The notes under the pieces: generated by a model
The model's database searches: none
The model's input: the letters and a program-made list of their open reading frames with translations, nothing else
What the model was told of the DNA's origin: nothing
Shown: positions 59,299 to 64,000 of the stretch, one piece after another
Layout: each line of letters begins with the position of its first letter
Numbering within the stretch: the stretch's first letter is position 1
Assembly: GCA_004352715.1 (NCBI GenBank)
Contig: SCFE01000067.1
Location: 1,144,348-1,208,347 of the forward strand
Length of the DNA stretch: 64,000 nucleotides
Source: Hofstenia miamia
Lineage: Eukaryota > Xenacoelomorpha > Acoela
Reading direction: 5' to 3'
Position numbers and translations under genes: made by a program

Positions 59299-61258
59299 AC
59301 ATTATAAATTTAATTATTATTATTATGAAATGCATCATTGCATCTGATCACTAAGGCCTATAACATGAAAATTAATCAATATCTCTCCTTTGTGTGATGG
59401 TATGATTATATCTCCAATTTTGATTGAAGTTTTGATTAACCATGCTATGCTAATATTCTCACCATGTGTTATGCATGTATACAAGTTGGAATTATAGTAA
59501 TGACCAAATGTTATAACAAATATGGTTAAAAAGGCATTATATCCTCTAAGAGACATTAGCATTAATTGAAAGTATATACTATTTTTGATTCCCATTTCCC
59601 CCAAATGGAGAAGGTGTTTGAATAACTAGTCATTAATCATTGCTATAAAAATATATCTCTATATGCATATGTTCTAGAATATTTTAATGCATTAAACAAA
59701 CATTAAATAATTTTGTTGGTTGTATAAACTACATGGAAAAAAGGTAATTTCACATTTTAAAACATAAAAGCACATTGTTCTAGTGGAATTTTCAACATTT
59801 CTGCATACTAATGAGCCTTGTTAAACTTTTACATATATTTCTAAGGGAGCGTTCACATATTACGTAATCAAGTAGGGGCAGAGAGGGTCATCAAAATTGC
59901 TTACGTTTGATTAGGGGGGAGGGGAGGGGTCAAGTGGTTTGATGACATAAACAAATCAAAAAAAATGACAGCATATTTTATCATAAGTATGAAAAATATC
60001 ATTGTCGTAAATGCTACTTAAGCGTGTGAAAACATTGTTTACTCGACAAGACAAAGTTTAAACATATTCAGACTTCAGGGGGGGGTAAAGTAGATGATGA
60101 CGTAATTTTGGGAGGGGGGTCAACCAAATGATTACGACTGATTACATGGGGGAGGGGGGAGTAGAAAATAGCCAAAAAATTGATTACGTAATATGTGAAC
60201 GCTCCCTAAGGCACAAAATGTTCACCTAACTCATCAATACATAGCTTTATAGTAAATTCGATATACAGATAGTTGTAATTGGCATTACACCAGTCAATTT
60301 CTGACATGGCAGTGTTGGTTCAAATCCAGCCCATCCAAAGTATTCTTTANACATTATAAATTTAATTATTATTATTATGAAATGCATCATTGCATCTGAT
60401 CACTAAGGCCTATAACATGAAAATTAATCAATATCTCTCCTTTGTGTGATGGTATGATTATATCTCCAATTTTGATTGAAGTTTTGATTAACCATGCTAT
60501 GCTAATATTCTCACCATGTGTTATGCATGTATACAAGTTGGAATTATAGTAATGACCAAATGTTATAACAAATATGGTTAAAAAGGCATTATATCCTCTA
60601 AGAGACATTAGCATTAATTGAAAGTATATACTATTTTTGATTCCCATTTCCCCCAAATGGAGAAGGTGTTTGAATAACTAGTCATTAATCATTGCTATAA
60701 AAATATATCTCTATATGCATATGTTCTAGAATATTTTAATGCATTAAACAAACATTAAATAATTTTGTTGGTTGTATAAACTACATGGAAAAAAGGTAAT
60801 TTCACATTTTAAAACATAAAAGCACATTGTTCTAGTGGAATTTTCAACATTTCTGCATACTAATGAGCCTTGTTAAACTTTTACATATATTTCTAAGGGA
60901 GCGTTCACATATTACGTAATCAAGTAGGGGCAGAGAGGGTCATCAAAATTGCTTANAAGACAAAGTTTAAACATATTCAGACTTCAGGGGGGGGTAAAGT
61001 AGATGATGACGTAATTTTGGGAGGGGGGTCAACCAAATGATTACGACTGATTACATGGGGGAGGGGGGAGTAGAAAATAGCCAAAAAATTGATTACGTAA
61101 TATGTGAACGCTCCCTAAGGCACAAAATGTTCACCTAACTCATCAATACATAGCTTTATAGTAAATTCGATATACAGATAGTTGTAATTGGCATTACACC
61201 AGTCAATTTCTGACATGGCAGTGTTGGTTCAAATCCAGCCCATCCAAAGTATTCTTTA
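59299..61258. repeat. Block of about 1.05 kb present twice in tandem, joined by single Ns
   Basis: 59299-60349 recurs as 60351-61258 with no differences that I can see, except that 59904-60047 is missing from the second copy. A lone N marks the junction (60350) and another marks the missing piece (60956). The 89-codon minus-strand frame at 59335-59604 recurs at 60387-60656 and has no recognised similarity. Single-N joins point to an assembly or haplotype artefact. Confidence 0.85.
59845..60206. mobile_element. PIF/Harbinger-like MITE, 362 bp
   Basis: Inverted ends GGGAGCGTTCACATATTACG match over about 27 bases at 59845 and 60180-60206, flanked by TAA on both sides (59842-59844 and 60207-60209). 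A 3-bp TAA duplication fits PIF/Harbinger. The interior is G-rich (GGGGGG runs) with further TTACGTAAT and ATTACG motifs, and is non-coding. A second, internally deleted copy is at 60897-61115 within the duplicated block. Confidence 0.75.
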
Positions 61259-62845
61259 TTTTTCATGGTTTTAGCTAAAAAAAATTGATAATTTATACAA
61301 AATTTATGCAAGCAGAAAAATAAACCTGACAAAGAATATGTATTTGCAATTTCTAAAATACATTTACATGCTAAATTTCAACACAATACTTAGCTTACAA
61401 CTGAAATATTTCAAAGGTTTATTCTGACATCAAAGAACTTTAAGTCCAATTAACATTTTAAAACATACACCAGCTTGATGTGCATATTGTTCAGGAAGAA
61501 AAAAACAATTTCCATTTTACAAAATAATTTTTACCACAGGGCCACACTTTGTATGAGTTGGATACACATTGCAAATTGTAAACTGTTGACCAATGGACAA
61601 CTCATAAAGAGATATGTATTGTACATAACAAGGTTCATTGAAACTGAGTTAATCAATATATTACATGCAAAGGGTTACATATCATTTTTTCAAATCTGGT
61701 ACTATTTTTCCATTGTAAAAATTCCATTCCTTTTGCTAATATCCAAATACATAAAATGAGAATATTTCATTAAATTAAACATTACAAGCATAATATATGA
61801 TAAAAGCAAACACACTTTTGTGAAAAGTAAAGCATGGGTTATGCATAAAGACAAGTTAACATTACAGATGTATGATGTATAGACTATTTGCTTTATATGA
61901 TAAATATTACTAACATCAATAAAAATTTCCTGGAGACACTTGATTTGCAAATGAAAACATTATATATATATTATCAATACAATGTATAAAGAAACTAAAT
62001 TACAAATAAAAAAACATTAGCAAAAACTGTAAAAAGAGAATTTCTTATTTCATAGCATTAAAATGCCAGCTCCTTCACAATGATGTTGTGAGAGAATGCA
62101 TATTGACATTATAAGTGAATATACAGCATAAATTCATTATCTTTCAATGATTAAAAGAGCCTGATACATTTTAACAGTAATTTGATTTTGTTCAAATGCT
62201 ATAATTCAAATCTCTTAGCAAAGAAATGAATTGCAAAAAAATAAATTAACAAAATAATTAACTTGAAAATATAATTTACCAAAAATTTTACAATAAATAA
62301 TTAGTAAAATAGAATTAATTTTTAAGACAGTGGTGCTGTTTACAAAATTTATTTGTTCTTTGTCGTAGCTTACACATCATAGTCATACATGGTTTCAGTT
62401 TTTCAACAGTGAAGGCACAATTTAAAGCATGTTTCACCTCAATTAATGACAGGTTCACTTTAAAAAGATTTGTTTATCAAATAAGCATCTTGACACACAA
62501 GAAATTGAAAGCACTATGGTTTTTGGGGCAGGGAATTTGAGCGCATTTTTCATTTTTAATGTTAAAAGATCAAATTTGTGACTAACCAACTCCTTGGCTC
62601 AAAACTAGTTAAACAGCAAAGCAAACTGTGCTAATGATTTCAAATGCATCTCCAAAAAGAATAATGGGTACGTCATATACTTTTTCCATATTTTGTTTTC
62701 ACTGGATAGGTATATTACAGTATTTCACAGTTAACTGAGCATGTTTTTTACATTTCCAATTTAAAATGAATTTATGTTATGGGAATTATACATCTCGTTT
62801 TTCATTATTTATATTAAATGGCCTTTGTTTCTTAAAATTCTTAGC
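61259..62845. other. AT-rich DNA, nothing recognised
   Basis: The longest frames (61475-61759 plus, 61702-61950 minus) have no protein-like features beyond hydrophobicity. Confidence 0.55.
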
Positions 62846-63490
62846 AACCTGTCTTCTACTTACCATGCACATGCCTTTTGTGTGTGTGTATAATACACTA
62901 TTAACTAACTTTGCTTACCAATTTACAAACATTTACACATTTTAGAAAGACTAATTCCACATGGAAGCACAAGTAATTTTAGGTGGCGAATTAATGCATT
63001 GCTATTATGGATACATCAGCTTACTTTAATAACATTTATTTCTCAAAATTCTTAGTGGGTTATCTTCTAGTTACCATGCACATATATTTTTTGTGTGTGA
63101 ATAATGCACTATTTATTTGCAGGCATTTTGCTTTTGAATTTAACATGTAGCTCACTACATGCATTTTCAAGTTTATAAATTTAGAACAAAGGTGGTACAT
63201 ATCATGGAATTGTGGCTAATTTGTGATACAAAACAATGGAATAATGGAATGCCATGTAATGTACACAGCCACATAAAACCCCATAAACCAAAATAAAGCT
63301 GAAAAAGGTGTGTAAGTTGAGAAAAGATGTAACAATCTGCAGGCATGTATACTCCCTAAAAATGTATATAAACCACAAAGAAGCATGGAAAAGAAGAACC
63401 CCATGTAAAATTCAAGAAAAGATGCAAGAATCTACAACATGTACAATCATGAAAACCCATATACACCAAAAGAAATGAAGAGAGACATCA
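62846..63490. repeat. Degenerate direct and tandem repeats
   Basis: A block with TTACCATGCACAT and a TGTGTGTG run at about 62840-62912 recurs at 63050-63118. From 63230 to 63490 a unit of roughly 100 bases with AGAAAAGATG, CATGTA and ATAAACCA motifs repeats two to three times with heavy divergence. An old minisatellite is likely. 63491-64000 is featureless. Confidence 0.5.
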
Positions 63491-64000
63491 CTGTGTAAAA
63501 CTAATATATAATAATATTGTATATTGTCTGGCATCAACATATGCCTTACAAACATTTTCGTCATTAATATTTCGAATTTAGTAAATATCAATTGTACATT
63601 ATATTTATATGAATTTGTATTTGCCTCATTTGACGTATTAAGTGTTAGACAATCTGTGCCATTTTAAATGTTTGAATTGTCTGCTGCACAGTATTTCTGA
63701 TTTAATTGATTACCATGCAAAAGGTTAATGAGCGACCTGTTAGTGTTTACTCATAATTTCATGGTATGCTTTTAGTGTTTCTTTTGTTGATCAAATACCT
63801 GTTTATATGTTTAAATACTCAGATTTTGTTATTGGAAGTTTAATATAGATTTTACTCTACCCTTACTACTAGTTGATTATATAATTTATTAAAATGCTTT
63901 TCTAAATTATCTGATTGTTGCCAAGGGTGCCTTATGTTCAGGTAGAGCTTTAAAAGTTCATCACTAAGGCACTTCGGCAGGTTTAGGTGTAGGCCTTTTC

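Noticed and set aside
60270-60300. GGTTCAAATCC with a stem, resembling a tRNA B-box/T-arm
   Set aside because: No A-box or acceptor stem at the right distance; an isolated T-arm-like hairpin is not enough for a tRNA or SINE.

Overview
This is AT-rich eukaryotic DNA (roughly 30% GC by eye), almost certainly from an invertebrate animal. It has long gene-poor stretches, many (AT)n microsatellites, and a mixed load of transposable elements: Ty3/Gypsy LTR elements, LINE fragments, hAT, piggyBac-like and PIF/Harbinger-like elements. Nothing bacterial (operons, ribosome binding sites, CRISPR) is present. An arthropod, possibly a chelicerate, would fit the AT-richness and repeat mix, but no gene fixes the taxon. 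The assembly is a draft: two gaps are exactly 1000 N, and several joins are flanked by duplicated contig ends.

Layout. 1-9.4 kb: a minus-strand Ty3/Gypsy element whose 3' end lies outside the window (third ORF, integrase, RNase H, RT, protease, Gag, PBS, 5' LTR). Beside it are a second divergent LTR and a plus-strand RT/RNase H scrap. 9.6-12.2 kb: part of a repeat with palindromic subterminal repeats, a 1000-N gap, an LTR end, and a compact 904-bp LTR element with a 4-bp target duplication. 13.7-25.1 kb: a 3' piece of a second Gypsy family, an eroded fragment resembling a protein-primed family B DNA polymerase, and a plus-strand copy of that Gypsy family, heavily decayed. 28.3-30.7 kb: an integrase scrap and a DNA element with 118-bp inverted ends that holds a solo LTR. 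32.4 kb: a piggyBac-type MITE. 36.9-39.5 kb: a GC-rich hairpin-rich retroposon-like unit with an 11-bp direct repeat, then a TGGCC-rich repeat element holding a hAT MITE. 42-51 kb: nested hAT-type elements and LINE pieces. 52.1-54.0 kb: the one convincing host-type gene, an intronless secreted glycoprotein. 59.3-61.3 kb: a duplicated block carrying a Harbinger-like MITE, probably an assembly duplication.

How the parts relate. Apart from the glycoprotein ORF, nearly all recognisable coding sequence comes from mobile elements, and most of it is dead through stops, frameshifts and lost catalytic residues. The most unusual signal is a long third ORF downstream of integrase. The two Gypsy families share it in the same order and with conserved blocks, yet it does not look like a classical envelope. 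A second theme is element families with conserved interiors or architecture but quickly changing subterminal repeats.
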